Source: Variovorax paradoxus (GTDB lineage: Bacteria > Pseudomonadota > Gammaproteobacteria > Burkholderiales > Burkholderiaceae_C). From it: a stretch of 64,000 nucleotides of DNA. Numbering within the stretch: the stretch's first letter is position 1; every line of letters starts with the position of its first letter. The notes under the pieces are model-generated. The model was not told the origin of the DNA. It did not search any database and worked only from the letters and a program-made list of their open reading frames with translations. The stretch is from assembly GCF_902712855.1 (NCBI RefSeq), contig NZ_LR743508.1:434001-498000 (forward strand), in the 5' to 3' direction. Made by a program: the position numbers and the translations under genes. Positions 34,419 to 42,805 of the stretch are shown here, piece after piece.

Positions 34419-34790
34419 CTACTTCAGCGACGCCAGGTAGGCGATCAGGTCGGCACGCTGCTTCGCGTCGTCGAGGCCGGCATAGGGCATCACGTTGCCC
34501 GGCACGGCGTTCTGCGGATTCGCGATGTAGGCATCGAGCTTGCGGGCGTCCCACGGATAACCCGCGCCCTTCATGGCGCGGCTGAAGCGGAAGCCGGGCG
34601 CGCTGCCGGCCTCGCGGCCCACCACGCCCTTGAGGCTGGGGCCGACGCCCGGGCTTCCGTCGATCGAGTGGCATGCCGCGCACTGGGCATAGGCCTGCCG
34701 GCCGGCAGCGACGTCCTGCGCATGCGCGCCGGCGGTGCACAGCGCGGACAGTGCCGCCGCAGCGGTCGTGACGAGTCGAATGGCGTTCAT
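34419..34790 (-). CDS. Class I c-type cytochrome, periplasmic
   Basis: 123 aa. Signal peptide residues 1-24 (VTTAAAALSALCTAGAHA), haem attachment CAACH (Cys37, Cys40, His41), and sixth-ligand Met101 in GNVMPYAGLDD. The C-terminal helix is KQRADLIAYLASLK. This is a small soluble cytochrome c2/c550-like electron carrier in the periplasm. The YceI gene ends 10 nt upstream and the Ohr gene starts 8 nt downstream, so the three are co-transcribed. The electron partner is not evident. Confidence 0.9.
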   Translation of the reverse strand: MNAIRLVTTAAAALSALCTAGAHAQDVAAGRQAYAQCAACHSIDGSPGVGPSLKGVVGREAGSAPGFRFSRAMKGAGYPWDARKLDAYIANPQNAVPGNVMPYAGLDDAKQRADLIAYLASLK

Positions 34791-34800
34791 CGCGGTGGCC

Positions 34801-35385
34801 TCAGGAAGATTGCAGCTCGAAGGCCGCGCTGACGATCAGCCCGACCTCTTCCCCGATCTGCGGCAGCGCGGCCAGCACGCCGAAGTCGCTGCGGCGCAGC
34901 GTGCCGCGGATGTCGAAGCCGATCGTGTAGACCTGCTTCACGGGGTTGATGCCGGCGCCGACGAAGGTGGCGTCCAGCACGATCTCGCGCGTGACGCCAT
35001 GCAGCGACAGGTTGCCGGCCACGTGGAAAGCGCGGCTCGCCAGCGAGACCGGCGAGGTGGAGGTGAGCGTCACATTCGGAAAGCGTCCGGCGTCGAGCCA
35101 GTCGCGGCTGCAGAGCTCCTCGTCGAGCAGGTCGACCGAAGTCCGCACGTTGGCCACGGGCACCGACACGGTCAGGGCGCCGGCTTCCGCGCCCTGCTGC
35201 GACGACGAAAGATCGAGCATGCCGGTGGGCCGCAGGAACTCGCCGTAAAAGGTCGAGATGCCGAAGTGCGACACGCTGAACAGCACGCGCGTGTGCACCG
35301 GGTCCAGCAGGTAGCTGCCTCGGCGCACGGCGTCGGGCAACTGGGGCGGCGGCATCGGCCGGGTGGGCGCAAGGGTATCGGTCAT
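34801..35385 (-). CDS. YceI-family lipid-binding protein without signal peptide
   Basis: 194 aa. The YceI lipocalin-like barrel begins GSYLLDPVHTRVLFSVSHFG and continues with SVDLLDEELCSRDWLDAGRF, PNVTLTSTS and AGNLSLHGVTREIVLDATFV. YceI proteins bind isoprenoid or quinone-like lipids and are usually exported. Here the first 22 residues (MTDTLAPTRPMPPPQ) form no signal peptide, so a cytoplasmic form is likely. Its neighbours are a cytochrome c and an Ohr protein, consistent with a role in quinone or peroxide handling. The 175-nt gap before it holds no family 1 site. Confidence 0.87.
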   Translation of the reverse strand: MTDTLAPTRPMPPPQLPDAVRRGSYLLDPVHTRVLFSVSHFGISTFYGEFLRPTGMLDLSSSQQGAEAGALTVSVPVANVRTSVDLLDEELCSRDWLDAGRFPNVTLTSTSPVSLASRAFHVAGNLSLHGVTREIVLDATFVGAGINPVKQVYTIGFDIRGTLRRSDFGVLAALPQIGEEVGLIVSAAFELQSS

Positions 35386-35560
35386 GTCTTCACCGGGTAT
35401 CTGGGGGTGGTTGTCCGGGGACCGCACCGGGGCTGGCAACCTCTGCCGCGGCCGGGCGCTGCAACGGTCACCGCACGCCAGGGGACGCCTTGGCGTGGAT
35501 GCCCGTGTTCGCGACCGGCCGCGGCAAAGGCGCTGGCATCGGTGCGGCATCGGCGCAGTG

Positions 35561-36316
35561 TCAGCGCGGGGCCTTCGGCAGTGCGAACCACGCCTCGAAG
35601 TTCAGGGCGCCGATGCGCGGGTTGTCGCCCGGCACCAGCGTGTCGTCCTTCAGCTCGGCGCCGAAGTAGCGCGCGTGCACGTCTGGCACCACGGTGCGCG
35701 TGTCGTTCGTGGCCTTGAGGTAGCGCGACACCAGGTCCGACAGGCGCACGCGCTCCGGACCGGCGATCTCGACCACGCCGTTGACGGGTGCGCCGAGCGT
35801 GAAGTCGGCCACCGCGGCAGCCACGTCGTCCGAGGCGATGGGCTGCACGAAGGCGGGCGACAGGTGCACCGTGTTGCCGTCGGCGCCCGATTGCGCGATG
35901 GAACCCAGGAACTCGAAGAACTGCGTCGAGTGCACGATGGTGTAAGGAATCTTCGACTCGCGGATGAGCGCTTCCTGCGCCATCTTGCCGCGGAAATAGC
36001 CGCTCTCGCCCAGGCGGTCGGTGCCGACCACCGACAGCGCCACGTGGTGCTTCACGCCGGCCCTGGCTTCGGCGGCCATCAGGTTGCGGCCCGCGGTCTG
36101 GAAGAACTCGAGCACGGCCTTGTCTTCGAACGACGGCGAGTTCGCCACGTCCAGCACGACCTGTGCGCCGGCCAGCGCGGCATCGAGGCCTTCGCCGGTG
36201 ATGGTGTTCACGCCCGAGGCGGGCGATGCGGCGAGCACTTCGTGCCCGGCTTCACGCAGCTTGTTGACGACCTTCGAGCCGATGAGGCCGGAGCCGCCGA
36301 TGACAACGATCTTCAT
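35561..36316 (-). CDS. NmrA-like NAD(P)-binding oxidoreductase/epimerase
   Basis: 251 aa atypical SDR: MKIVVIGGSGLIGSKVVNKL with the GGxGxxG loop, then VALSVVGTDRLGESGYFRGK, YTIVHSTQFFEFL and VVEIAGPERVRLSDLVSRYL. There is no Tyr-xxx-Lys pair in the usual place, which is typical of NmrA/HSCARG redox sensors and quinone reductases of the QOR2 kind. It follows an AhpD-like gene by 29 nt; the two form the operon headed by the family 1 promoter at 36913-36985. Such epimerase plus carboxymuconolactone-decarboxylase pairs are typical ECF41 partner genes. Confidence 0.83.
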   Translation of the reverse strand: MKIVVIGGSGLIGSKVVNKLREAGHEVLAASPASGVNTITGEGLDAALAGAQVVLDVANSPSFEDKAVLEFFQTAGRNLMAAEARAGVKHHVALSVVGTDRLGESGYFRGKMAQEALIRESKIPYTIVHSTQFFEFLGSIAQSGADGNTVHLSPAFVQPIASDDVAAAVADFTLGAPVNGVVEIAGPERVRLSDLVSRYLKATNDTRTVVPDVHARYFGAELKDDTLVPGDNPRIGALNFEAWFALPKAPR

Positions 36317-36345
36317 GATGGTGTTCCTTGGGTGGGTTGCGTGGT

Positions 36346-36825
36346 TCAGGCGAGCTTGGCCTTGTCCAGGCCGAAGACCTTGTCGGACGATCCGGGCACC
36401 GTCTTGAAGGCGATGTTCAGCCGGCTCCAGGCGTTGGTGGACATCACCAGGAAGGTGAGGTCGGAGATCTCCTTCTCCGACAGCTGCGTGCGCACGCGCT
36501 CGTAGATGTCGTCGGGCACGCCCTGGTCGGAGAGCCTGGTCAGCGCTTCGGTCCAGGCCAGCGCGGCGCGCTCGCGCGGAATGAACAGCGTGGAGTCGCG
36601 CCACGCGGCCAGGTGCAGCAGGCGCAGTTCGCGCTCGCCCTGGATCCTGGCCTGCTTGATGTGCATGTCCAGGCAGAACGTGCAGCCGTTGAGCTGCGAC
36701 GTGCGGATCGAAACGAGGTTGCGGATCGGCTCTTCGATGGCGCCTTCCTTGATCGCGTTGAGGAACTCGACGAATTTCCTGAAGATCTCGGGAGACTGTT
36801 CGGTGTACTTGACACGCTGCGTCAT
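36346..36825 (-). CDS. AhpD-like carboxymuconolactone decarboxylase-family protein
   Basis: 159 aa all-helical protein with the redox motif CTFCLDMH (Cys48, Cys51, His55) in VSIRTSQLNGCTFCLDMHIK, followed by WRDSTLFIPRERAALAWTEA. CxxCxxxH members reduce peroxides or disulfides, as AhpD does, rather than decarboxylate. The ATG at 36825 follows a roughly 80-nt leader from the family 1 promoter. It is related to the proteins at 43327 and 57900 in this window. The NmrA-like gene is co-transcribed. Confidence 0.88.
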   Translation of the reverse strand: MTQRVKYTEQSPEIFRKFVEFLNAIKEGAIEEPIRNLVSIRTSQLNGCTFCLDMHIKQARIQGERELRLLHLAAWRDSTLFIPRERAALAWTEALTRLSDQGVPDDIYERVRTQLSEKEISDLTFLVMSTNAWSRLNIAFKTVPGSSDKVFGLDKAKLA

Positions 36826-36912
36826 GGCTGGGTCCTTGAAGATGAATCGGCAGATGCCGAAGCTCAGAGCGGCTGGGCTACCCGTTTGCGAAGGATCGCG
36901 AGATGAGCCTTG

Positions 36913-36985
36913 ATCGTAGGAGTGGGGTCCGCCGCCCGGTAGCCCTTCGGGCGGCCCCACGGTGTTGAGCGAAGCGCAACAATGC
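36913..36985 (-). promoter_or_regulatory. Family 1 promoter, site A (AhpD-like/NmrA operon)
   Basis: Minus strand: GCATTGTTGC starting at 36985, then CTCAACACC, CTACCGG (36942-36936) exactly 43 nt after the first base, 15 nt, then CCTACGAT (36920-36913). This gives a 17-nt spacer between TACCGG (-35) and TACGAT (-10). The poor -35 and the ATTG/CAA dyad centred near -68 are what a LysR-type activated promoter looks like. Five more copies with identical spacing lie in the window. Confidence 0.82.
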
Positions 36986-37014
36986 GCGCCGCGCAGGGCG
37001 CGGCAAGGCCGGGC

Positions 37015-38022
37015 TCACAGGATGATTTCGTTCACCGGCACGGGCAGAGCGGGCAGGTCCGTCGCGCCGATCAGCTCCTTCAGCTCGCGCTCGATCGTTC
37101 TCGCGATGAGCGTGATCGGCACGTCGTTGGCGCTGCCCTCGAACGGGTTCTCGGTGCTCTCTCCGACCTGCTCGAGGGAGGTGTACATCCACGAGATCGT
37201 GGCGCTGAAGGGAATCACCAGCCACACCATGCAGCCCTGCATCAGCCCGCCGATGCCCTCGTTGAGCTTGTCGAATTCCTTCAGCAGGCCGAACGGCAGC
37301 AGGATGCAGAAGGCCCACACGAACAGCGTGTTGATGATCGCGTACTGCCGCGGGTACGGATAGTTCTTGATGCGCTCGGCACGCCCCTGCTGGTCGATGA
37401 ACTCCTTCTGGACCTTGTTGAGCTCGACATACACCGTGAGCGAGATGCGGTCCTCGTCGAGCATGCGCTTCAGCGCGCTGTTCTGCAGCCACAGCACCTG
37501 CGTCGCCTTGTCCTTCGCGTCGCAGACACGGCCGTGCTCGGCGGCGCCAAGATGCTTGCGCAGCTCGCTTTCGAGCGCCACGTCCTGCTCCGGAATGCGG
37601 TAGGCATCGCGGTACTCCGCATTCGATGCGTTGTTCACCGTTTCCCAAGGCCGCGGGCTGCGCAGCTCGTAGCGCAGGCAGGTGAGCCACGCGACATGCC
37701 GGTCGACGAGTTCGCGCGCGTCGCCCGGGTGCGCGATGAAGCCGCGCACGCTGGTTCCCCAGAACCTGCTGCTGTTGAGGATCGAGGTCCACAGGTGCTG
37801 CGCCTCGATCGTGCGGTTGTAGGTCTGGACGTTCTTGAAGCCGACGATGAACGAGGTCGCGGTGCCCAGCAGGCCGACCACGGTCAGCGGAATGGTGAGC
37901 CACCGCAGGCCGAGCACCTGGTAGAGCAGCACCGGCACCACGCCCACGGCCAGCAGCAGGTAGATCTGCCGCCGCGTCCAGACGATGAATTCGGAGACTT
38001 TGTAGTGCTTGCCTAGATGCAT
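37015..38022 (-). CDS. Bestrophin-like (YneE/UPF0187) ion channel
   Basis: 335 aa. Paired N-terminal membrane segments YLLLAVGVVPVLLYQVLGLR and WLTIPLTVVGLLGTATSFIV, then GFKNVQTYNRTIEAQHLWTS, the family hallmark. Two C-terminal membrane segments (NTLFVWAFCILLPFGLL and GCMVWLVIPFSATISWMY) precede ENPFEGSANDVPI, the conserved motif with the NPFE-type Pro-Phe-Glu. Bacterial bestrophins form pentameric cation channels in the inner membrane. It lies downstream of the peroxiredoxin-like gene (125 nt), perhaps read from site B, or from its own promoter. Confidence 0.88.
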   Translation of the reverse strand: MHLGKHYKVSEFIVWTRRQIYLLLAVGVVPVLLYQVLGLRWLTIPLTVVGLLGTATSFIVGFKNVQTYNRTIEAQHLWTSILNSSRFWGTSVRGFIAHPGDARELVDRHVAWLTCLRYELRSPRPWETVNNASNAEYRDAYRIPEQDVALESELRKHLGAAEHGRVCDAKDKATQVLWLQNSALKRMLDEDRISLTVYVELNKVQKEFIDQQGRAERIKNYPYPRQYAIINTLFVWAFCILLPFGLLKEFDKLNEGIGGLMQGCMVWLVIPFSATISWMYTSLEQVGESTENPFEGSANDVPITLIARTIERELKELIGATDLPALPVPVNEIIL

Positions 38023-38147
38023 GGTGATCTCTCGCGCAGGTGGGGGAAATTCGGTGGAATGGATCTGCAAGTGCGTGCGCGAGCGCCGACCCCGGACGGG
38101 ACCGCGCTCGCGCTGTATGGACCGACGAACTGCAGCCGGCGCGGCGG

Positions 38148-38747
38148 CTACGGTTGCTGCTGCAGCGCCTCGATGGCGGCGAGCACGTCGCGCGGCTCGG
38201 CGCGCCGGCGGACGTCTTCCTCGATCAGCGCGAACCGGATGCGGCCCGCGCTGTCGACCACGTAGGTCGCGGGCACCGGCAGCACCCACTGCCCGTTGCC
38301 GTTGAGCACGGGAATGTCGGTGCCCACCGAGCCGTAGTAGTCGACCAGGTCGGGATGCAGCGCGTAGGCGAGGCCGAAGCCGTTGGCCGCGTCGAGCGCG
38401 GAGTCGCTGAGCACCGTGAATGCGAGGGCGTTCGCCTCGGCGGTGCTCATCGAGTTGTCGGGCGTCTGCGGCGAGATCGCCACCAGCGTGGCGCCGAGGC
38501 GGTCCAGTTCGGCCGACTGCTGCTGCCATGCGCGCAGCTGCAGGTTGCAGTAGGTGCACCAGCCGCCGCGGTAGAACACGATCACCAGCGGTCCGCGCTG
38601 CCAGAGGTCCGCGAGGCGCACCGGGCTGCCCGCTGCATCGGGCAGCGTGACGTCGGGGGCGCTGTCGCCTGCACGCACCGCGCGCGCCGCGATGCCGGTG
38701 GCGTCGAACACCTCGTCGGCTTCGGCCAGCATGCCGGCGGGCGTCAT
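38148..38747 (-). CDS. Peroxiredoxin-like (AhpC/TSA-fold) protein with CxxC
   Basis: 199 aa thioredoxin fold. GPLVIVFYRGGWCTYCNLQL holds Cys64 and Cys67 (WCTYC), so it is a PRX-like protein with a CxxC rather than the TxxC of typical peroxiredoxins. AISPQTPDNSM and YGSVGTDIPVLNGNGQWVLP follow. It probably reduces peroxides or disulfides in the cytosol; no signal peptide is present. The ATG overlaps the stop of the upstream 76-aa gene (ATGA, 38744-38747), so both are read from the family 1 promoter at 39030-39102. Confidence 0.85.
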   Translation of the reverse strand: MTPAGMLAEADEVFDATGIAARAVRAGDSAPDVTLPDAAGSPVRLADLWQRGPLVIVFYRGGWCTYCNLQLRAWQQQSAELDRLGATLVAISPQTPDNSMSTAEANALAFTVLSDSALDAANGFGLAYALHPDLVDYYGSVGTDIPVLNGNGQWVLPVPATYVVDSAGRIRFALIEEDVRRRAEPRDVLAAIEALQQQP

Positions 38748-38974
38748 GGCAGCCTCCCGCCGACGCGGGCGAAGCTGCCCGCCAGCGCATCGCGGAACAC
38801 CACGATGGCGTCGCCGGGCGCCTCCTGCAGCGCTTCGGATGCCGCGACCACCGAGCCGGCCACCACCGCCCCCATCACCACGGCGGTGCTCGCGATGCCT
38901 TGCAGCCTGCGCACGAGGGCATCGGCACGCCCGTCGGGCAACGGATCGCGAGGTGTGGGAATTGACGGTTTCAT
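38744..38974 (-). CDS. Small protein with one hydrophobic helix, coupled to peroxiredoxin-like gene
   Basis: 76 aa. The polar N-terminus MKPSIPTPRDPLPDGRADAL precedes a hydrophobic stretch ASTAVVMGAVVAGSVVAASE (about residues 28-47) that could be a membrane helix or an amphipathic anchor. The C-terminus (VVFRDALAGSFARVGGRLP) is amphipathic. Family unknown. Its stop overlaps the start of the peroxiredoxin-like gene, and its start lies about 50 nt downstream of the family 1 transcription start, so it is the first gene of that operon. AGGAG lies 5-6 nt before the ATG. Confidence 0.6.
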   Translation of the reverse strand: MKPSIPTPRDPLPDGRADALVRRLQGIASTAVVMGAVVAGSVVAASEALQEAPGDAIVVFRDALAGSFARVGGRLP

Positions 38975-39029
38975 GACGAATCTCCTGGGGCACTGGCTCG
39001 CACCGGCTCTTGCCGGCTGCGTCCAGGCA

Positions 39030-39102
39030 AGCGTAGTGACTGCGGCGTGCCGCCGGTAGGCCGGCGCAGGGGACCACGGTGTTGCATGGCAGGCACCAAT
39101 GC
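39030..39102 (-). promoter_or_regulatory. Family 1 promoter, site B (peroxiredoxin-like operon)
   Basis: Minus strand: GCATTGGTGC from 39102, TGCAACACC, CTACCGG (39059-39053) after exactly 43 nt, 15 nt, then ACTACGCT (39037-39030). The -10 TACGCT is weaker than in sites A, C and F. The predicted start near 39023 leaves about 50 nt to the ATG at 38974. The first box ends 2 nt from the stop of the hydrolase gene at 39104, so the operator almost touches the upstream gene. Confidence 0.8.
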
Positions 39103-39103
39103 C

Positions 39104-39922
39104 TCAGGGGCGCGGCGGATTCGCAGCGGCGGCCTCGACGATCAGCCGCGTCACCGGGCCCGGCTTCGACACCATCACCACGTGCGACGCACCCTTGACC
39201 ACCACCGTCTTCATCGACTTCGCGCGCTCGGCCCTGAACGACAGCGCGGCCGGCGGGATGTTCAGGTCGCGGTCGCCATAGATGAACCACGAGGGCACCG
39301 ACTTCCATGCGGCCGCGGGGGCGGGCTCGCCGAGCGCGGCTTCGGTGATGGGGCGTTGCGACACGGCCATGAGGTGCGCCATGCGCGGTGCCACGTCGGC
39401 CGCAAACTGGTTGCCGAACCTGTCCTGCTGAATGTAGAGGTCCTTGCCGCCGCCGGGCAGCGCGACCGGTGGGGCGAGCGTGGGGCCGAGCGTGCTGCCG
39501 GGGAACTTGCCCGACAGGTCGGCCGCCGACTCGCCCACTTCGGGTGCGAACGCGGCCACGAAGACCAGTGCCTTCACGTTGGCCTTGCCTTCCGCCGCGG
39601 CCGAGATCACCGAGCCGCCGTACGAGTGCCCGACCAGCACGACCGGCCCCTTCACCGCATCGACGACCGCGCCGACGTAGTCCGCATCGGACTTCACGCC
39701 GCGCAGCGGATTGGCCACCGCGATCACGTGGAAGCTGCGCGCGCGCAGGTCGCGCACCACGTCGTTCCAGCTGGCCGATTCGGCGAACGCCCCGTGCACC
39801 AGCACGACGGTGGGCCGGTCGGGCGGCGCGGCGGGCGTGGCCGCGGCGACGGGTGTCGCGAGGTGCAGCGCCGCGAGGCCGATGGCCGCCGCGGCACGAG
39901 CGAGTTGCAGGAGTTTCTTCAT
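39104..39922 (-). CDS. Exported alpha/beta hydrolase
   Basis: 272 aa. Signal peptide MKKLLQLARAAAAIGLAALH, then LATPVAAA with cleavage near 28. The mature enzyme starts PTVVLVHGAFAESASWNDVV, with the nucleophile Ser100 in LVGHSYGGSVIS, an acid Asp in FIYGDRDLNIPP, and the His in VVVKGASHVVMVSKP. The lid-poor architecture resembles HNL/MES-type esterases (salicylate-methylesterase-like). A periplasmic esterase is likely; its substrate is unknown. It follows a 110-aa exported protein by 44 nt in the operon headed by site E. Confidence 0.87.
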   Translation of the reverse strand: MKKLLQLARAAAAIGLAALHLATPVAAATPAAPPDRPTVVLVHGAFAESASWNDVVRDLRARSFHVIAVANPLRGVKSDADYVGAVVDAVKGPVVLVGHSYGGSVISAAAEGKANVKALVFVAAFAPEVGESAADLSGKFPGSTLGPTLAPPVALPGGGKDLYIQQDRFGNQFAADVAPRMAHLMAVSQRPITEAALGEPAPAAAWKSVPSWFIYGDRDLNIPPAALSFRAERAKSMKTVVVKGASHVVMVSKPGPVTRLIVEAAAANPPRP

Positions 39923-39966
39923 GTCGGTTCCTTCGTGAGGAGAGGTGGTTGGAAAGGGGTGGGCCT

Positions 39967-40299
39967 TCAGCAGGCGCCGGACGCACTGCCGCCTCGCGCG
40001 AGCGGATTCGCGCATGCACGGCCCGTTGGTGCGATGGCCGTTGCCGCCGCGGTGGTTGTGTTGGTGGTGCAGATGTCCTGCGGCAGCGCCGGCGGTGCCG
40101 CGACCGCCACCGTGGCGATGCTCAGCGCGGCGGTGGCGGCCTGGCCGCTGGCGAGCACGCCGGCCGCAGCGATGGCCAACAGGCAGATGCCCATGTAGCC
40201 GAGGCGCAAGGCCATCTCGAGGCGACCCGCGGCCGGCGATGGAGAAGGCGAAGACGGCAAGGAAGGCTGTCGCGCCGAGGTGCGGATGCGCTGCGTCAT
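39967..40299 (-). CDS. Small Ala/Thr-rich membrane or exported protein
   Basis: 110 aa. A basic, Ser/Pro-rich N-terminus (MTQRIRTSARQPSLPSSPSP), one hydrophobic segment (LRLGYMGICLLAIAAAGVLA, about residues 31-50), then an Ala/Thr-rich tail with three Cys residues (DICTTN, ACANP and the final C). No family recognised. It is the first gene downstream of family 1 site E, with a predicted 75-nt leader, and precedes the exported hydrolase. Coding status rests on position, the sensible membrane segment and the start. Confidence 0.5.
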   Translation of the reverse strand: MTQRIRTSARQPSLPSSPSPSPAAGRLEMALRLGYMGICLLAIAAAGVLASGQAATAALSIATVAVAAPPALPQDICTTNTTTAAATAIAPTGRACANPLARGGSASGAC

Positions 40300-40380
40300 G
40301 GTGAGTCCCCAGAAGGCCCTTGGAGGCCCGGCCCCAGGGCGACTGAGGCGCCGGTCCGCGGTGATCGCGAGACGGACTCG

Positions 40381-40453
40381 ATGCTAGTTTTCGCAACCCG
40401 GTGGCGGTAGTGCTGCGGCGGGTACTTCCATGTTGCACGCGCGGCATCAATGC
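40381..40453 (-). promoter_or_regulatory. Family 1 promoter, site E (exported hydrolase operon)
   Basis: Minus strand: GCATTGATGC from 40453, TGCAACATG, CTACCGC (40410-40404) after exactly 43 nt, 15 nt, then ACTAGCAT (40388-40381). The -10 is TAGCAT, as in site D. The segment between the CAACA box and the -35 has diverged (GGAAGTACC in place of the CGTGG type), yet all spacings hold. It lies 24 nt from the end of the UBP-type zinc-finger gene. Confidence 0.78.
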
Positions 40454-40476
40454 GGCCTGCGCAGCGCCTGCCCGGC

Positions 40477-40740
40477 TCAGGCGCGCACGTGGACCTGGTC
40501 GATGTAGCACCAGCGCCAGTCCTCGCCCGGCTCCACCGACCGGATCACCGGGTGGCCCGTCTCGTGGAAGTGGGCAGTGGCGTGCTTGCGTTCCGAGGAG
40601 TCGCAGCAGCCGACGTGCCCGCAGGCGAGGCACATCCGCAGGTGCACCCAGCGCCCGCCGGTGCGCAGGCAGTCCTCGCATCCCTGGGCCGACGGTGTAA
40701 CGTCGCGGATCTGGTCGGTGTGCGTGCAGGTGGCGGTCAT
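40477..40740 (-). CDS. UBP-type zinc-finger protein
   Basis: 87 aa. The Cys/His spacing CTHTDQI, CEDCLRTGG, HLRMCLACGHVGCCD, ATAHFHETGHPVIRS matches the ubiquitin-hydrolase-type (UBP) zinc finger found in small bacterial proteins. It should bind two or three zinc ions. In eukaryotes this finger binds the ubiquitin C-terminus; the bacterial role is unknown. It begins 71 nt after the ETF-QO stop on the same strand and is probably co-transcribed with it from site C. Confidence 0.87.
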   Translation of the reverse strand: MTATCTHTDQIRDVTPSAQGCEDCLRTGGRWVHLRMCLACGHVGCCDSSERKHATAHFHETGHPVIRSVEPGEDWRWCYIDQVHVRA

Positions 40741-40811
40741 GTCGGTGTCTCCGTGCGGCGATGCCGCGTGGGTGGAAGAAAGAAAGAAAGGAAGGCGGAG
40801 GCGGTGCGTGC

Positions 40812-42497
40812 CTACATCGCTTCGTAGCCGGGCCCGTCGCCGCCTTGCGGCGCGGTCCACACGATGTTCTGGGTCGGGTCCTTGATGTCGCAGGCCTTGC
40901 AGTGCACGCAGTTCTGCGCGTTGATCTGCAGGCGGTCCTCGCCGTGCCCGTTCTTCAGGAACTCGTACACGCCCGCGGGGCAATAGCGGCTCTCCGGGCC
41001 CGCGTAGGTGCGCAGGTTGACGGCCACCGGCACGTTCGCGTCGCGCAGGCGCAGGTGCACCGGCTGGTCTTCCACGTGGTGGGTGTTGCTCAGGTACACC
41101 GAGCTCATCCGGTCGAAAGTGAGCTTGCCGTCGGGCTTCGGGTACGCGATGGGTTCGCACTGGTCGGCCGGGCGCAGGCTCTCGTGGTCGGGCCGCCTGC
41201 CGTGCAGCGTCCACGGCGGCGTGCGGATGCCGAGGCGCGGCAGGAGCCACTGCTCCACGCCGGTCATCAGCGTGCCCACTGCCGTGCCGTACTTGAACCA
41301 CAGCTTGAAGTTGCGCGACTCCTGCAGCTCGGCGCGCAGCCAGCTGCGCTCGAACGCCTGCGGATAGGCAGTCAGCTCGTCTCCCGAGCGGCCATCGCGC
41401 AGCGCGTCGCACACGGCCTCGGCCGCCAGCATGCCGGTCTTGATGGCGGCATGGCTGCCCTTGATGCGCGCCGCGTTCAGGTAGCCGGCGTCGCAGCCCA
41501 CCAGCGCGCCGCCGGGAAACACGGTGCGGGGCAGGCTTTGCGGCAGGCCGTTGTTGATGGCGCGCGCGCCGTAGCCCAGACGCGTGCCGCCCTCGATGTG
41601 CGCGCGCACCGCAGGATGCGTCTTCCAGCGCTGGAATTCCTCGAACGGACTCAGCCATGGGTTGGCGTAGTCGAGCCCGATGACGAAGCCGAGCGACACG
41701 CGGTTGTCCTCGAGGTGGTAGATGAAGCCGCCGCCGAAGGCATCGCCGCGCATCGGCCAGCCCGCTGTGTGCACGACGAGGCCGGGACGGGCCTGCGCGG
41801 GATCGACGCGCCAGGTCTCCTTGAGCCCTATCGCATGGCTCACCGGGTCCCGCCCTTCGGCCAGCCCGAAGTTCCCGATCAGCTGCCGGCCGAGCTGGCC
41901 GCGTGCGCCTTCCGCGAAGACGGTGTACTTGCCGCGCAGCTCGACGCCCGGCTGGAAGGCCGCGGTGCGCTTGCCGTCGCGTCCCACGCCCATGTCGCCG
42001 GTCGCCACGCCGATCACGCGGTCCTGCGCGTCGTACAGCACTTCCGTCGCGGCGAAACCCGCGAAGACCTCGACGCCGAGGCCCTCCGCGTGCTGGCCCA
42101 GCCATTTCACGACCTTGCCGAGGCTGATGACGTGGTTGCCGCGGTTCCGGAAGCATCTGGGCACCAGGAAATGCGGCGTGCGGAACGTCCGCTGCCTGCC
42201 GAGAAAGAGGAACTCGTCGGCCGTCACCGGCTGGTTCAGCGGCGCGCCGAGCGCCTTCCAGTCGGGCAGCAGCTCATCGAGCGCCCGCGTGTCCATCACC
42301 GCGCCCGAGAGGATGTGGGCGCCGGGCTCGCTGCCCTTTTCGAGCACCGCCACCGAAACCTTGGGGTCCAGCTGCTTCGCGCGTATCGCGGCCGCCATGC
42401 CTGCGGGGCCGCCGCCCACGATCACGAGGTCGTAGTCGATCCTGTCGCGTCGATCGGCGGGAGAGGAAGGGACCGGGTCGGTCATGCGGCGCTCCAT
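40812..42497 (-). CDS. Electron transfer flavoprotein-ubiquinone oxidoreductase
   Basis: 561 aa. FAD site YDLVIVGGGPAGMAAAIRAK, GAHILSGAVMDTRALDELLP (the ETF-QO signature), and the membrane/quinone region GGGFIYHLEDNRVSLGFVIG. The [4Fe-4S] cysteines are in YCPAGVYEF and NCVHCKACDIKDPTQNIVWT. It passes electrons from ETF (fed by acyl-CoA dehydrogenases) to ubiquinone at the inner membrane. The start at 42497 has GGAGGG 8 nt upstream; an internal ATG at 42485 is also possible. The family 1 site C lies about 210 nt upstream, which would give a long leader. Confidence 0.95.
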   Translation of the reverse strand: MERRMTDPVPSSPADRRDRIDYDLVIVGGGPAGMAAAIRAKQLDPKVSVAVLEKGSEPGAHILSGAVMDTRALDELLPDWKALGAPLNQPVTADEFLFLGRQRTFRTPHFLVPRCFRNRGNHVISLGKVVKWLGQHAEGLGVEVFAGFAATEVLYDAQDRVIGVATGDMGVGRDGKRTAAFQPGVELRGKYTVFAEGARGQLGRQLIGNFGLAEGRDPVSHAIGLKETWRVDPAQARPGLVVHTAGWPMRGDAFGGGFIYHLEDNRVSLGFVIGLDYANPWLSPFEEFQRWKTHPAVRAHIEGGTRLGYGARAINNGLPQSLPRTVFPGGALVGCDAGYLNAARIKGSHAAIKTGMLAAEAVCDALRDGRSGDELTAYPQAFERSWLRAELQESRNFKLWFKYGTAVGTLMTGVEQWLLPRLGIRTPPWTLHGRRPDHESLRPADQCEPIAYPKPDGKLTFDRMSSVYLSNTHHVEDQPVHLRLRDANVPVAVNLRTYAGPESRYCPAGVYEFLKNGHGEDRLQINAQNCVHCKACDIKDPTQNIVWTAPQGGDGPGYEAM

Positions 42498-42805
42498 GTG
42501 GGCGCCCTCCGCCTGTCGCGTTGCCGTGTTGCTGGTCGGATTTGCACGGAAGAGTCCGCGCCGACGTGAGTTCGTCCCGTGCACGAACGGATGGAAAGTG
42601 CACGCCTCGTTACAGCCGCCTCGGCAATCTGACACCCGTCATCTTCGTTGCGACAGGCGGAAGGCAAATCGTCGGGCTGCGTCCTGTGGCAGCCCTGTGA
42701 ACCGATCGTAGGTAGCGCGCACGCGCGCCGGTAGGCCCGCGCGACGGACCATGGTGTTGAGCGCAGCTCACCAATGCGCGAAGCGACGGATGCGCGCGGC
42801 GGCGA
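42498..42805 (-). other. 308-nt intergenic region upstream of ETF-QO
   Basis: The half away from ETF-QO (42705-42777) carries family 1 promoter site C. The predicted start near 42698 leaves an approximately 200-nt leader on the minus strand before the ETF-QO start. In that leader I see no stable stem-loop, no riboswitch pattern I recognise and only tiny reading frames (for example ten codons from ATGACGGGTGTC). No gene is supported here. Confidence 0.5.
42705..42777 (-). promoter_or_regulatory. Family 1 promoter, site C (ETF-QO/UBP operon)
   Basis: Minus strand: GCATTGGTGA from 42777, CTCAACACC, CTACCGG (42734-42728) after exactly 43 nt, 15 nt, then CCTACGAT (42712-42705). Within the box TGAGC-TGC-GCTCA is a perfect inner dyad. 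This copy, with A and F, has the best -10 (TACGAT). Conservation even extends to CGG directly after the -10. Confidence 0.82.
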